The notes under the pieces are model-generated. The model was not told the DNA's origin. It saw only the letters and a list, made by a program, of their open reading frames with translations, and searched no databases. Position numbers and translations under genes: made by a program. Source: Gaoshiqia sp050178015 (GTDB taxonomy: Bacteria > Bacteroidota > Bacteroidia > Bacteroidales > Prolixibacteraceae). From it: a DNA stretch of 64,000 nucleotides. Positions 29,001 through 36,740 of this stretch are shown piece by piece; position 1 is the first letter of the stretch, and every line of letters starts with the position of its first letter. The DNA is taken from positions 62,001 to 126,000 of the forward strand of contig JBFXGM010000012.1 in NCBI GenBank assembly GCA_050178015.1, in the 5' to 3' direction.

Positions 29001-29438
29001 GGCACCGGCCGCGTCTGTCACCTTTCCGGTAACAGTTTGTGGCTGAGAAGCCATCATCACATTTTCAACAGCCTGTTGTTTGTGGATGATGATCAACTTG
29101 TTATTGATCGTATAGGTTAAACCAGTTCCGTCCATCAAAAAGTTCAGAACTTCTTCAACCGTCTGGTCTTGCAGGTTGATGTTCATCACTTTCGACAAAT
29201 CCACTTCTTGTGCATTGTAAAAGAAGGAAAATTCGGACTGGTCTTCAATGCGGCCCAGCACCTGTTCGATCGACAGGTTTTGACCGATGAGGCTCAATTT
29301 CGTGTTTTGCGAATAGGTTGAAGCTGATACTTGCATCAGCGCCACCAACATAAACAAACAGATAAGTTTCATAATTCGAATGATTTTGGGAAGACGGAGC
29401 CGTCGGGCATAATCCTCCTCATTACTCTTTTTTTTCAT
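26052..29438 (-). CDS. SusC-family TonB-dependent transporter with STN signalling domain, module 1
   Basis: A 1128-residue SusC starting at the ATG 29438 (the open frame begins earlier from TTG). It contains the LRLPKIIRIMKLICLFMLV type N-terminus, an STN domain (about 45-117), CarboxypepD_reg-like segment (TGKVTDAAGAPLPGVTVVLKG), EEVVAVGYG, plug with DGIEYGSTLDINPSDIESMDV and a barrel ending VVFGANIEF. It differs more from the other two than they do from each other, matching the divergent SusD1. FecR1 and sigma 1 lie just upstream. Confidence 0.95.
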   Translation of the reverse strand: MKKKSNEEDYARRLRLPKIIRIMKLICLFMLVALMQVSASTYSQNTKLSLIGQNLSIEQVLGRIEDQSEFSFFYNAQEVDLSKVMNINLQDQTVEEVLNFLMDGTGLTYTINNKLIIIHKQQAVENVMMASQPQTVTGKVTDAAGAPLPGVTVVLKGTTNGTITDFDGNYSLSNIPADGVLVFSFVGMQSQEVPVAGKTNISVYLEEETIGIEEVVAVGYGVVKKKDLTGSVASVKAEDIARTSSSNAMQAMQAQVPGLDIQQSSGQAGAGLSITLRGNRSISASNSPLILVDGIEYGSTLDINPSDIESMDVLKDASSTAIYGTKGANGVIIITTKRGKAGKTKINLNTFVSSNSPTNVPKVMYGKKEVQRLIDKANYQADVASGNWGGSNLTINDILTESLDDGTTELEIYNNGSYTDWLDIILQSGLTQNYELAVSGGSEKTNFNLSLGTMFEEGLMKDDALDRYNVKTVVDHVISDHVKVGMNALLTYKSHDSRNSSVFGQSLKMTSITHPYLSDGTINENPNPRYAAHVNPLMDELPGNYQRNIETTRVFANGYLEVKPLKDMVLKSTFAVDRSNARDGLYQDFKSVARHQSPGTTYISSTWNAYTKYTWENTLTYNTDFGGTDHGVTLLLGHSMNQSVSENTSTYGDAGAEHYYTSAFYDLSKISTATTRTSFVKQAIMSYFSRVNYKFKDKYLLTASVRADGSSTLAEGNKWGYFPSTAVAWRMSEEPFLMDVNWLDNLKLRTSWGISGNAAVDPYQTLQVLSSYPVYYYLGAKDIAGNIPDQLGNKELKWETTNAINIGLDFGIWENRVSGSIDYFISNTSDLLLYRSAPASSVFPTVIANIGETKGQGLEIALNTSVARSNDFKWDINWSYATFKDEVDKLYEGVDKDINGNIAYIVGEPVSAFYDYKADGNWNVGEFAEYKAAWEARHPGETANYISSYGTPGTIKVVDQNDDGAIDDEDKIVYNRSPKHILGMNNSISYKDFSLSVLLFARTGGYIAYDLNTQLNFESANWADLDYWTVNNPGGKFPNPGSVSTPHTNYGGALRYEKANYVKVKDITLAYNLPKSLIGQVGLGSVKVYGSLKNFLTFSSIDNYDPERGGSVSFPLAKQVVFGANIEF

Positions 29439-29485
29439 AGATTTGTACTGTTTAGACAATTAATAAATGATTGTTTTTCGTTTAA

Positions 29486-29512
29486 GGCGGGATGTTGTGG
29501 CGACAACCCGCC
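29486..29512 (-). other. Stem-loop in the FecR-SusC gap, module 1
   Basis: Stem of GGCGG (29486-29490) with CCGCC (29508-29512) plus a second stem of GTTGT with ACAAC, a small bulge, and a T-rich tail on the plus strand. This is the same arrangement as in modules 2 and 3. Confidence 0.5.
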
Positions 29513-29519
29513 TTTCTTT

Positions 29520-30506
29520 TTACGACATAGGCTTATACTTTAGTTCAAATTTTCTGAAGTTAATTTTCTTATAATCAATTGGACTGGTGAGTTTCAAGGC
29601 ATCCAGTACTTGCCAGATGGTTTCCTGGTTCCTGAAACTTCCGGTATATTTCATACCCGTAAATTCATTCCCGTTATATTCGATTTTCACGTCGTACCAG
29701 CGTTCGAGCCGCCGAACTAAATCGGGAAAAGGAATTTCCTTAAAGACAAAATTGTTATTAACCCATGCCAGTTCGGTGCCCACCTCTGCCTTCTCCAATA
29801 TAGGAGACATCGTTTGCTGATCAAAGCTAATTTTCTCGCCAGGCTGAAGCAAAACGGGCTGCTGGTTTTGGGCCAGCAAACGGATTCGCCCCTCAGCCAG
29901 GGTCGCGCTGATCTTTTGGTCGTCGGCATAGCTGCTGACATTGAATTTCGTACCGGTAACCAACACATCGAATTTTTCAGTCTTCACGGTGAACGGATGG
30001 CTTTCGTCGGATTTCACTTCGAAATAACCTTCACCCGACAGGGAAACTGTCCGGTTTCGGGCTGAAAAGTCGTTAGCAAGTTCGAGGCGACTGTCGGAGT
30101 TCAGGTGGACATGGGTGCCGTCGGCCAGGATAAGTTGTGAACGGGAGCCCATAGGCACATAAAACGCTTCGACCTGACTGATCAGTACCGGGGTATCGAA
30201 ACGCAATAAGTTACCAATCAGTAAGCCAACCAGCAATACTGCAGCAACCGCAACTCCCGATAGCCACGAGGGCAGGGTGCGACGTTTGGCTTGGGCTGCC
30301 TGTCGTTTGTAAAAATGAAGAAGTTGTTCGGTTTCGGTAAAGGATACAGGCTTGGCGGCATCCCAAACATCTTTCAGCTCGATAAACCATTTTTTATTTT
30401 CGCTGTAAGATTGAATCCATGACAGCAATTCCTCAGCATCGCTCTCCGAAAGTTCCCCGTTCAGATATCGGGCAATCAGACGTTCTTTTTCCTCTGTTGT
30501 GCTCAT
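29520..30506 (-). CDS. FecR-family anti-sigma factor, module 1
   Basis: A 328-residue anti-sigma factor: cytoplasmic N-domain, one membrane segment (about 81-101), then the FecR domain with SGEGYFEVKSDESHPFTVKTEKFDV and TGTKFNVSSYADD, and a DUF4974-like C-domain (about 250-328) with RRLERWYDVKIEYNG. It is 72 bases downstream of its sigma factor and 81 bases upstream of SusC1. Same role as in the other modules: holds sigma 1 until the STN domain of SusC1 signals. Confidence 0.93.
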   Translation of the reverse strand: MSTTEEKERLIARYLNGELSESDAEELLSWIQSYSENKKWFIELKDVWDAAKPVSFTETEQLLHFYKRQAAQAKRRTLPSWLSGVAVAAVLLVGLLIGNLLRFDTPVLISQVEAFYVPMGSRSQLILADGTHVHLNSDSRLELANDFSARNRTVSLSGEGYFEVKSDESHPFTVKTEKFDVLVTGTKFNVSSYADDQKISATLAEGRIRLLAQNQQPVLLQPGEKISFDQQTMSPILEKAEVGTELAWVNNNFVFKEIPFPDLVRRLERWYDVKIEYNGNEFTGMKYTGSFRNQETIWQVLDALKLTSPIDYKKINFRKFELKYKPMS

Positions 30507-30578
30507 CTGCAGTTTTTAAGCTTACAAATACAACACAACTCAGTTTTAAAAACTACGTCAAAAAAAACATAAAAAATT

Positions 30579-31124
30579 CTACCGATTTTTCATCCAACAC
30601 AAATTCAGCAAGATATGAAGCATTTTTTTGGAAAGTTTTTCCTTCAATTCGTTCAATGCCCGAAAAAGACGAGTTTCAACCGTTCGTACCGGGATATTGA
30701 GCCGATCGGCAATTTCCTTGTTCCTCAGGCCTTCCAAACGACTAAGCTCAATCACCTCGCGGTGGACTGGTGATAACGAGTTGATTTCCTGAAATATTCG
30801 CTCCATACTTTCCTTCTCAATCAGCGATTTTTCGCCACTCTGATAATGCATAATCTCCAACCGTGACAACTCAAACAGCTGATGATTTTGGTGGTCGTGA
30901 ACCACCTTCTCATGTTTCAGGTAATTTAGGCAGGCATTTCGTACCGAGGCGAACAGGTAGGCTTTCAAATGTTCATCATCCAGGTGCAACTTTTTTCTCT
31001 CCCAAACCAAGGCGAATACATCCTGGACCAAGTCGAGGGCTACCGTTTCGGAAACCACAAATTTCTGGGCATACAACACCAACGGATGATGGTATTTTCG
31101 GAATACGTGATCAAAATCGGACAT
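30579..31124 (-). CDS. ECF-type sigma-70 factor, module 1
   Basis: A 181-residue ECF sigma factor. Region 2: FDHVFRKYHHPLVLYAQKFV and ALDLVQDVFALVWERKK; region 4: LSPVHREVIELSRLEGLRNKEIADRLNIPVRTVETRLFRAL. It would release from FecR1 on transporter loading. A possible -7 sequence (TACTTTG, one base short of the TAnnTTTG consensus) lies at 31145-31151. A terminator of the GH3 gene (31198-31234) separates it from the enzyme upstream. Confidence 0.95.
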   Translation of the reverse strand: MSDFDHVFRKYHHPLVLYAQKFVVSETVALDLVQDVFALVWERKKLHLDDEHLKAYLFASVRNACLNYLKHEKVVHDHQNHQLFELSRLEIMHYQSGEKSLIEKESMERIFQEINSLSPVHREVIELSRLEGLRNKEIADRLNIPVRTVETRLFRALNELKEKLSKKMLHILLNLCWMKNR

Positions 31125-31197
31125 GCAGGTGGCTTTTCGCGCTGCAAAGTACCAAAATTCATTTAAATCCGAAATGCGAAATCGAGCCTTTTGAACA

Positions 31198-31234
31198 AAA
31201 AAATCCCGGAAGTCGACTGCTCCCGGGATTTTTT
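31198..31234 (-). terminator. Terminator after the GH3 gene
   Basis: Perfect 12-bp stem, arms 31198-31209 and 31223-31234 (AAAAAATCCCGG), followed by a run of seven T on the minus strand, just after the GH3 stop. Strong intrinsic terminator. Confidence 0.85.
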
Positions 31235-31250
31235 ACAGTAAATGTTTTCA

Positions 31251-33890
31251 CTATTCTATCATCGTTATTTTCCCGGTAACCTGAAACCGACCTGAAACCG
31301 TAGTTGTAGTTTCGGCATCGGTACGACCTGCAAATCCGGGTTGTTCGCCGCCCACAACGATGGTAAACCAGCCGGGTTCGACAACTCGTTGATCCTTTTT
31401 GTTAATCATTGACAGTTGACGTGGTTCCAGGGCAAAGCTCACCGTTTTGGTTTCGCCTTTCTTCAGGTGGATTCGTTTAAATCCTTCCAACTGACGGATG
31501 GGACGCGGTGTGGAAGCTTTTTCGTCGGTGAGGTAGAGCTGCACCACTTCATCGCCATCGCGGTCGCCGGTGTTGGTTACATCCACCGAAATGGTAACCG
31601 GTCCGTTCATATTGACTTTGGCCGGTACTTTTAAATTACCATAGCTAAATGTCGTGTAACTCAGCCCAAAGCCAAACGGATACAGTGGTTCCTGGCGGAA
31701 ATAACGATAAGTGCGCCCTTCCATGTCATAATTCTCGAAATCGGGCAACTGCTCAACCGATTGGTAATAAGTTACCGGCAAGCGTCCGGCAGGATTGTAA
31801 TCGCCAAAAATCACATCGGCAATGGCATTTCCCCCCTGCTGACCGGGATAACCGGCTGTCAGAATGGCCGGAACGTTTTCGGCGGCCCAATTGATAGAAA
31901 GCGCACTGCCATTGATGAGTACCAGCACCACCGGTTTTCCGGTAGCGGCAATGGCCTGCATCAGCTCGGCCTGGGTTTTGGGCAGATCCAAACTGGTACG
32001 GTCGCCACCCGAAAAACCTTCCACTTCAACTTTCATTTCCTCCCCTTCCAGCCGTTCGTTCAGGCCCAGCACCAGCACCACCGCATCGGCTTTCTCTGCG
32101 GTTTTTACGGCTTTCTCCAACATGTTTTCCTGCGGAACCGACCACAGCAATTTAGCTGTGGCATCGCCGTAATAGTTTCGGTATTCCACTTCAACCAGAT
32201 ACTTTTCGCCAGCCACCAAATCTGCCATTTTGGGGTTGATGGTGCCGTGATGCTCCCGATTTCCGCCCATCTTGCTCGATTCGTGAAAAGTAACTCTCAT
32301 AAACGGCTTGGCCCAATCACTAAAATAGTAGGTTCCGGTTTTGGGCGCTACCAAATACCCGGTCCAGCGAATGCTGAAGTTTCCGGTTTCCAGTCGCGGG
32401 TCGGGAGTGCCGATGTCCCACACAAAATCAATATTGTCGTCAATCTGGCTAAAAAGCGGCTCACCTTCGAAATTGTTATTGGCAAAATATTCACCACGGA
32501 TGCCTTGCTTGCCGTCCGGTGTTTCCATATAGATCGATGGAATTGCGGTCATGGCGGGAATCCCTTCGGCCAAATCGCTTCCCTGGGCGTATAGCACCTT
32601 CGTGTTCGGTTCCACTTTGTTTTTAATGCCTTGCAACACGGTAACCGGGTTGGTGGGAATACCATTGTAATTTCCCCACAACGACTGAACTTCATCGGCA
32701 TTGGGGCCAATCACGGCAATGCTTTTCAAGCTTTTTGAAAGTGGCAGGGTTTGCCCGGCATTTTTCAGCAGCACAATACTCTCGCGGGCAGCTTCACGGG
32801 CCAACTTATCGTGGGCCGGGTTATTATTAACAGAATACGGAATCTGCGCATAGGGCACCCGCTCCTCCGGATCGAACATACCCAGTTTGAAACGGGCAAG
32901 GAACAGGCGCTTTACAGCGACATCCAACTCGGCCTCATTAATCAGTCCTTTTTCCATGGCTTCGCCCAATGCCGGATAGGTATCGCCGCAATTCAGGTCG
33001 CAACCGGCTTTTACAGCCATTGCAGCCGCCGAAGCAGCATCGGGTACAATTTTGTGGTATTTCCAGAAATCGGAAATGGCCCCGCAATCGGAAACGATGT
33101 AGCCATCAAACTTCCATTTATTCCGAAGAATGTCGAACAGTTCGGTGCTGGCACAGGCCGGCTCGCCACGGAATCGGTTGTAGGCGCCCATCACGGAATA
33201 AGCTCCGCCATCGACCACCAGGGTGCGGAAGGCCGGCAGATAGGTTTCGTGCAGGTCGCGCTCGCTGACATCTACGTCAAACTCGTGCCGCAAAGGCTCC
33301 GGCCCCGAATGCACGGCATAGTGCTTGGCCGTGGCCACCAATTTCAGGTAGTCCGAATCACCGCCCTGCAACCCCAACACGAATTCTTTCCCTAACTGGC
33401 CGGTCAGGTATGGATCTTCGCCATATGTTTCGTGGCCGCGTCCCCAGCGCGGATCGCGGAAAATGTTGATGTTGGGCGACCAGAAGGTCAGCCCCTGGTA
33501 GATGCCCCGCTCGCCGCGACGGACAAAATCGTGGTGTTTGGCGCGGGCTTCATCGGAAATGACAGTAGCCACGCGATTTACCAGGTCAGCATTCCACGAA
33601 GCGGCAATCGAAATCGACTGCGGGAAGACCGTGGCATAACCGGCACGTGCAACCCCGTGCAAACATTCGTTCCACCAATTGTATTTGGGGATAGCCAACC
33701 GATCGATAGCCGGAGAATTATACACTGTTTGAGCGATCTTTTCCTCCAGGGTAAGCCGCGATACAAGATCTTCTACACGTTGCTCAACCGGAAGGTCCGG
33801 GTTTTGGAAAGGATATTCATACTGGGCCCATGTCTTGAGTCCCATCGCTGCCACAAAGGCAAAAATCAAAAATAGGTTTTTCATATTCAT
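31251..33890 (-). CDS. GH3 beta-glucosidase/beta-xylosidase with inserted PA14 domain
   Basis: About 880 residues, with a signal peptide (AAMGLKTWAQ). GH3 N-barrel: NECLHGVARAG near residue 75, KHYA at 189-192, nucleophile D268 in VSDCGA. C-terminal alpha/beta domain with VLVLGLNERLEGE and the fibronectin-III-like end (GDEVVQLYLTDE). A PA14 domain (RGEYFANNNFEG to TGTYYFSDW) is inserted at about residues 480-600, a layout known from bacterial beta-glucosidases and xylosidases. It hydrolyses beta-linked sugars from chain ends; the exact sugar cannot be read from sequence. ATG 33890 (MNMKN) or 33884 is the start; a TTG-type extension upstream is not plausible. It has its own promoter and terminator. 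Confidence 0.92.
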   Translation of the reverse strand: MNMKNLFLIFAFVAAMGLKTWAQYEYPFQNPDLPVEQRVEDLVSRLTLEEKIAQTVYNSPAIDRLAIPKYNWWNECLHGVARAGYATVFPQSISIAASWNADLVNRVATVISDEARAKHHDFVRRGERGIYQGLTFWSPNINIFRDPRWGRGHETYGEDPYLTGQLGKEFVLGLQGGDSDYLKLVATAKHYAVHSGPEPLRHEFDVDVSERDLHETYLPAFRTLVVDGGAYSVMGAYNRFRGEPACASTELFDILRNKWKFDGYIVSDCGAISDFWKYHKIVPDAASAAAMAVKAGCDLNCGDTYPALGEAMEKGLINEAELDVAVKRLFLARFKLGMFDPEERVPYAQIPYSVNNNPAHDKLAREAARESIVLLKNAGQTLPLSKSLKSIAVIGPNADEVQSLWGNYNGIPTNPVTVLQGIKNKVEPNTKVLYAQGSDLAEGIPAMTAIPSIYMETPDGKQGIRGEYFANNNFEGEPLFSQIDDNIDFVWDIGTPDPRLETGNFSIRWTGYLVAPKTGTYYFSDWAKPFMRVTFHESSKMGGNREHHGTINPKMADLVAGEKYLVEVEYRNYYGDATAKLLWSVPQENMLEKAVKTAEKADAVVLVLGLNERLEGEEMKVEVEGFSGGDRTSLDLPKTQAELMQAIAATGKPVVLVLINGSALSINWAAENVPAILTAGYPGQQGGNAIADVIFGDYNPAGRLPVTYYQSVEQLPDFENYDMEGRTYRYFRQEPLYPFGFGLSYTTFSYGNLKVPAKVNMNGPVTISVDVTNTGDRDGDEVVQLYLTDEKASTPRPIRQLEGFKRIHLKKGETKTVSFALEPRQLSMINKKDQRVVEPGWFTIVVGGEQPGFAGRTDAETTTTVSGRFQVTGKITMIE

Positions 33891-33917
33891 CGGTTTTGTC
33901 TGTTCTGTTCTGGTATG

Positions 33918-33950
33918 CAAATATACGCGATTTTCAAGATTTATACCAAA
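33918..33950 (-). promoter_or_regulatory. Candidate Bacteroidota promoter for the GH3 gene
   Basis: On the minus strand TATATTTG (33918-33925) is an exact TAnnTTTG -7 element, with TTTG at 33947-33950 about 21 bases further upstream. It is 28 bases from the start at 33890. Confidence 0.55.
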
Positions 33951-33952
33951 AA

Positions 33953-33985
33953 AAAATGAAGAGCTATAAATCAACTCTTCACTTT
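33953..33985 (-). terminator. Terminator after the first GH92 gene
   Basis: Arms 33953-33963 and 33975-33985 pair over 11 bases with one mismatch, and the minus strand continues with a long T-run (nine T). It ends the GH92 transcript 32 bases past the stop. Confidence 0.75.
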
Positions 33986-34016
33986 AAAAATTTAACGGTG
34001 ATGCTTGTTTAAACTT

Positions 34017-36299
34017 CTATTTCTTCTTTGAAAAAGAATATGGAAAATCCGTGTCCTTCGTCCCTCTGTCTTTATCAGGCTCCGCTCCCATTTCAAAACG
34101 GATGGTCGCTCCTTTCATCAAATCATCGTACTTCAGGAAATTTTTGCTGTATGTTTTCCCGTTCAGTCTGATGTCCTGCACATAACGATTGGCAGCATTG
34201 TTACCCGGAGCGTCTATCTCAACTTTGTTACCATTCTCCAACGTTACGGTAATCTTCTTAAACAGTGGCGCGCCAATCACATACTCGTCGGTGGCAGGGG
34301 CTACCGGGTAGAAGCCCATGGCGCTGAAAACGTACCAGGCCGAGGTTTGGCCATTGTCTTCATCGCCGCAATAACCATCGGCCTGCGGGGTGTACATGCG
34401 GTCCATCACCTCGCGCACCCAGTGCTGGGTTTTCCAGGGCTCACCGGCATAGTTGTACAGGTAAATCATGTGCTGAATGGGTTGATTGCCGTGCGCATAG
34501 TTGCCCATGTTCATGATTTGCATTTCACGAATCTCGTGGATTACACCACCGTAATATGAATCGTCGAAAACAGGAGGAACAACAAATACAGAATCCAGCA
34601 TCGTCACGAAGTCCTTTTTGCCGCCCATCAGGTCGATCAATCCCTGCACATCATGGAATACCGACCAGGTGTAGTGCCAGCTGTTCCCTTCGGTGAAGGC
34701 ATCGCCCCATTTAAACGGGCTGAAGGGCGACTGGAACGTGCCGTCTTCATTCCGGCCGCGCATCAGCTTGCTTTCGCTGTCGAACACGTTCTTATAGTTC
34801 ATCGCCCTTTGGGCAAAGACCGAAATTTCTTTCTCCGGTTTGCCCAGCGCCTTGCCAAGCTGGTAAATACAGAAGTCGGCAAAGGCATATTCGAGCGTGC
34901 GGGCCACGTTTTCGTTCACCTTCACATCATAAGGCACATAGCCCAGTTTGTTGTAGTGGTCCACCCCAAAGCGGCCTACCGAATGCAGTGGCCCTTCATT
35001 TTCGGAGTTTTTCAGCAGGGCCTCCCACAAGGTTTCAATGTCGTATCCACGGGCGCCTTTCAGCCAGGCATCGGCGACAATTGTAGCCGAGTTTGAACCA
35101 ATCATGCAGTCGCGGTGACCGGGGCTGGCCCATTCCGGCAGCCAGCCGCTTTCCTGATAGGTATTCACCAAACCTTCCTGGATTTTTTCGTTCAGCGAAG
35201 GGTACATCAGGTTGAAAAAGGGAAAAACCGCACGGAAGGTGTCCCAGAAACCATTGTCGGTGAACATGTAGCCCGGCAGCACTTCGCCGTTGTACGGGCT
35301 GTAATGAACCACGTTCCCGTCTGCATCAAACTCGTAAAACTTGCGCGGGAACAGCAGCACCCGGTACAGGCAAGAGTAAAACGTTTTGATCTGGTCATCC
35401 GTTCCGCCTTCCACGGCTATGCGCGAAAGCTCTTCATTCCACACAGATTCTCCTTTGGCCTTTACCTCATCAAACGAATCGTTGCCCAGTTCCTTCAGGT
35501 TACGCTCGGCTTGGTCATGACTGATAAAAGATGATGCCACCCGTGCGTGAACCTGCTCGCCTTTTTTTGTTTTAAACTGAATGGCCGCGCCAACGTGGTT
35601 CTCCTGAAGCTCGGTTTTGCCATCAACTACCTGGCCGGCACTCCACACATCGCTTTTTGTAAAAGGCTTGTCGAAAACCACCACAAAATAGTTTTTGAAA
35701 TTGTCGGGCACTCCCCCGCTGTTGCGCGTGGTGTAGCCGATAATTTTGTTTTCGGAAGGAATGATTTTTACATACGACCCCCGGTCGAAGGCATCGACCA
35801 GCACATACGACTTGTCATTTTCGGGGAAAGTAAAGCGAAACATGGCCGCACGCTCAGTTGGGGTGATTTCGGTGGTCACATCGTAATCGGCCAGGTAAAC
35901 TTTGTAGTAATGCGGTTTGGCTGTCTCGGCCTTGTGCGAAAACCAGCTGGCGCGCTCCTCGCCCTTGATCTTCAGATCGCCGGTCAGTGGGAAAAGCGAA
36001 AACTGTCCGTAATCGTTAATCCACGGACTGGGCTGATGGGTTTGCTTGAAGCCCTGGATTTTATTGGCATCGTAGCCATACACCCATCCATCGCCCATTT
36101 TGTTGGTTTGCGGGGTCCAGAAGTTCATCCCCCAAGGCCGGGCAATGGCCGGATACGTATTCCCGGCTGAGAGTTTGAACTCGGAGTCGGTGCCCATCAG
36201 GGTATTCACGTAATCGACCGGCTGAAGTGGCTGCGCTTGCAAACTATGTGCGGCCACACTCACAAAAAAAACAATAAAAAAGATAAATCGCTTGCTCAT
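34017..36299 (-). CDS. GH92 alpha-mannosidase-type glycosidase
   Basis: A 760-residue secreted enzyme (signal peptide to LQAQ). It has the GH92 opening VDYVNTLMGTDSEF...GNTYPAIARPWGMNFWTPQTN and the C-terminal EGNSWHYTW, HGNQPIQHM and GDEDNGQTSAWYVFSAMGFYPVAPAT motifs of the (alpha/alpha)6 domain. GH92 enzymes are Ca-dependent exo-alpha-mannosidases acting by inversion; the linkage varies within the family. It is one of two GH92 genes here (the other at 45-47 kb) and seems monocistronic. Divergent from the plus-strand gene at 36741. Confidence 0.9.
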   Translation of the reverse strand: MSKRFIFFIVFFVSVAAHSLQAQPLQPVDYVNTLMGTDSEFKLSAGNTYPAIARPWGMNFWTPQTNKMGDGWVYGYDANKIQGFKQTHQPSPWINDYGQFSLFPLTGDLKIKGEERASWFSHKAETAKPHYYKVYLADYDVTTEITPTERAAMFRFTFPENDKSYVLVDAFDRGSYVKIIPSENKIIGYTTRNSGGVPDNFKNYFVVVFDKPFTKSDVWSAGQVVDGKTELQENHVGAAIQFKTKKGEQVHARVASSFISHDQAERNLKELGNDSFDEVKAKGESVWNEELSRIAVEGGTDDQIKTFYSCLYRVLLFPRKFYEFDADGNVVHYSPYNGEVLPGYMFTDNGFWDTFRAVFPFFNLMYPSLNEKIQEGLVNTYQESGWLPEWASPGHRDCMIGSNSATIVADAWLKGARGYDIETLWEALLKNSENEGPLHSVGRFGVDHYNKLGYVPYDVKVNENVARTLEYAFADFCIYQLGKALGKPEKEISVFAQRAMNYKNVFDSESKLMRGRNEDGTFQSPFSPFKWGDAFTEGNSWHYTWSVFHDVQGLIDLMGGKKDFVTMLDSVFVVPPVFDDSYYGGVIHEIREMQIMNMGNYAHGNQPIQHMIYLYNYAGEPWKTQHWVREVMDRMYTPQADGYCGDEDNGQTSAWYVFSAMGFYPVAPATDEYVIGAPLFKKITVTLENGNKVEIDAPGNNAANRYVQDIRLNGKTYSKNFLKYDDLMKGATIRFEMGAEPDKDRGTKDTDFPYSFSKKK

Positions 36300-36740
36300 G
36301 GTTAAAGGTTAAAATCGTTATAATTTACATTCGTTCAGGTTATTCGACTGGAGGGTACTGTAACAGAAACTGCATTTATATCTCAGTTATCGTTTCCACA
36401 TACAGTGATGTGCAATTTAATCAATAAATCCTTTTTTTCCGTTCGTTCCCAAACGCCAAAACCTATACAAACTGAATACAATTTGGAAGGGCAAAACTCA
36501 CATCGTTACACCGCAATTTTCATTTCGCACCGCCTCCCGTCCGAATAGACAAAGCCTCGGTTGAGCTGCTTCACTATTCAGAAACCAAACCCTTGACTTG
36601 CAATCAATATCTACACTTCTCCTTTTTGCAAACCAAAAAAATTGCTTCAAAAAGTTTCAGAATGATGAATAGCGATCAACAAATGAGGCAAAATCCGGCT
36701 AAGAAATTAAATTTGCATTCACATCATTGAAAATCTGCAT
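36300..36740. other. Intergenic region between divergent genes
   Basis: 441 bases without a gene. It holds the divergent upstream regions of GH92 (minus) and the lipoprotein (plus). The best element is TAAATTTG at 36708-36715, an exact TAnnTTTG -7 match 25 bases before the plus-strand start. No clear -7 element was found for GH92. Nothing else recognised. Confidence 0.5.
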
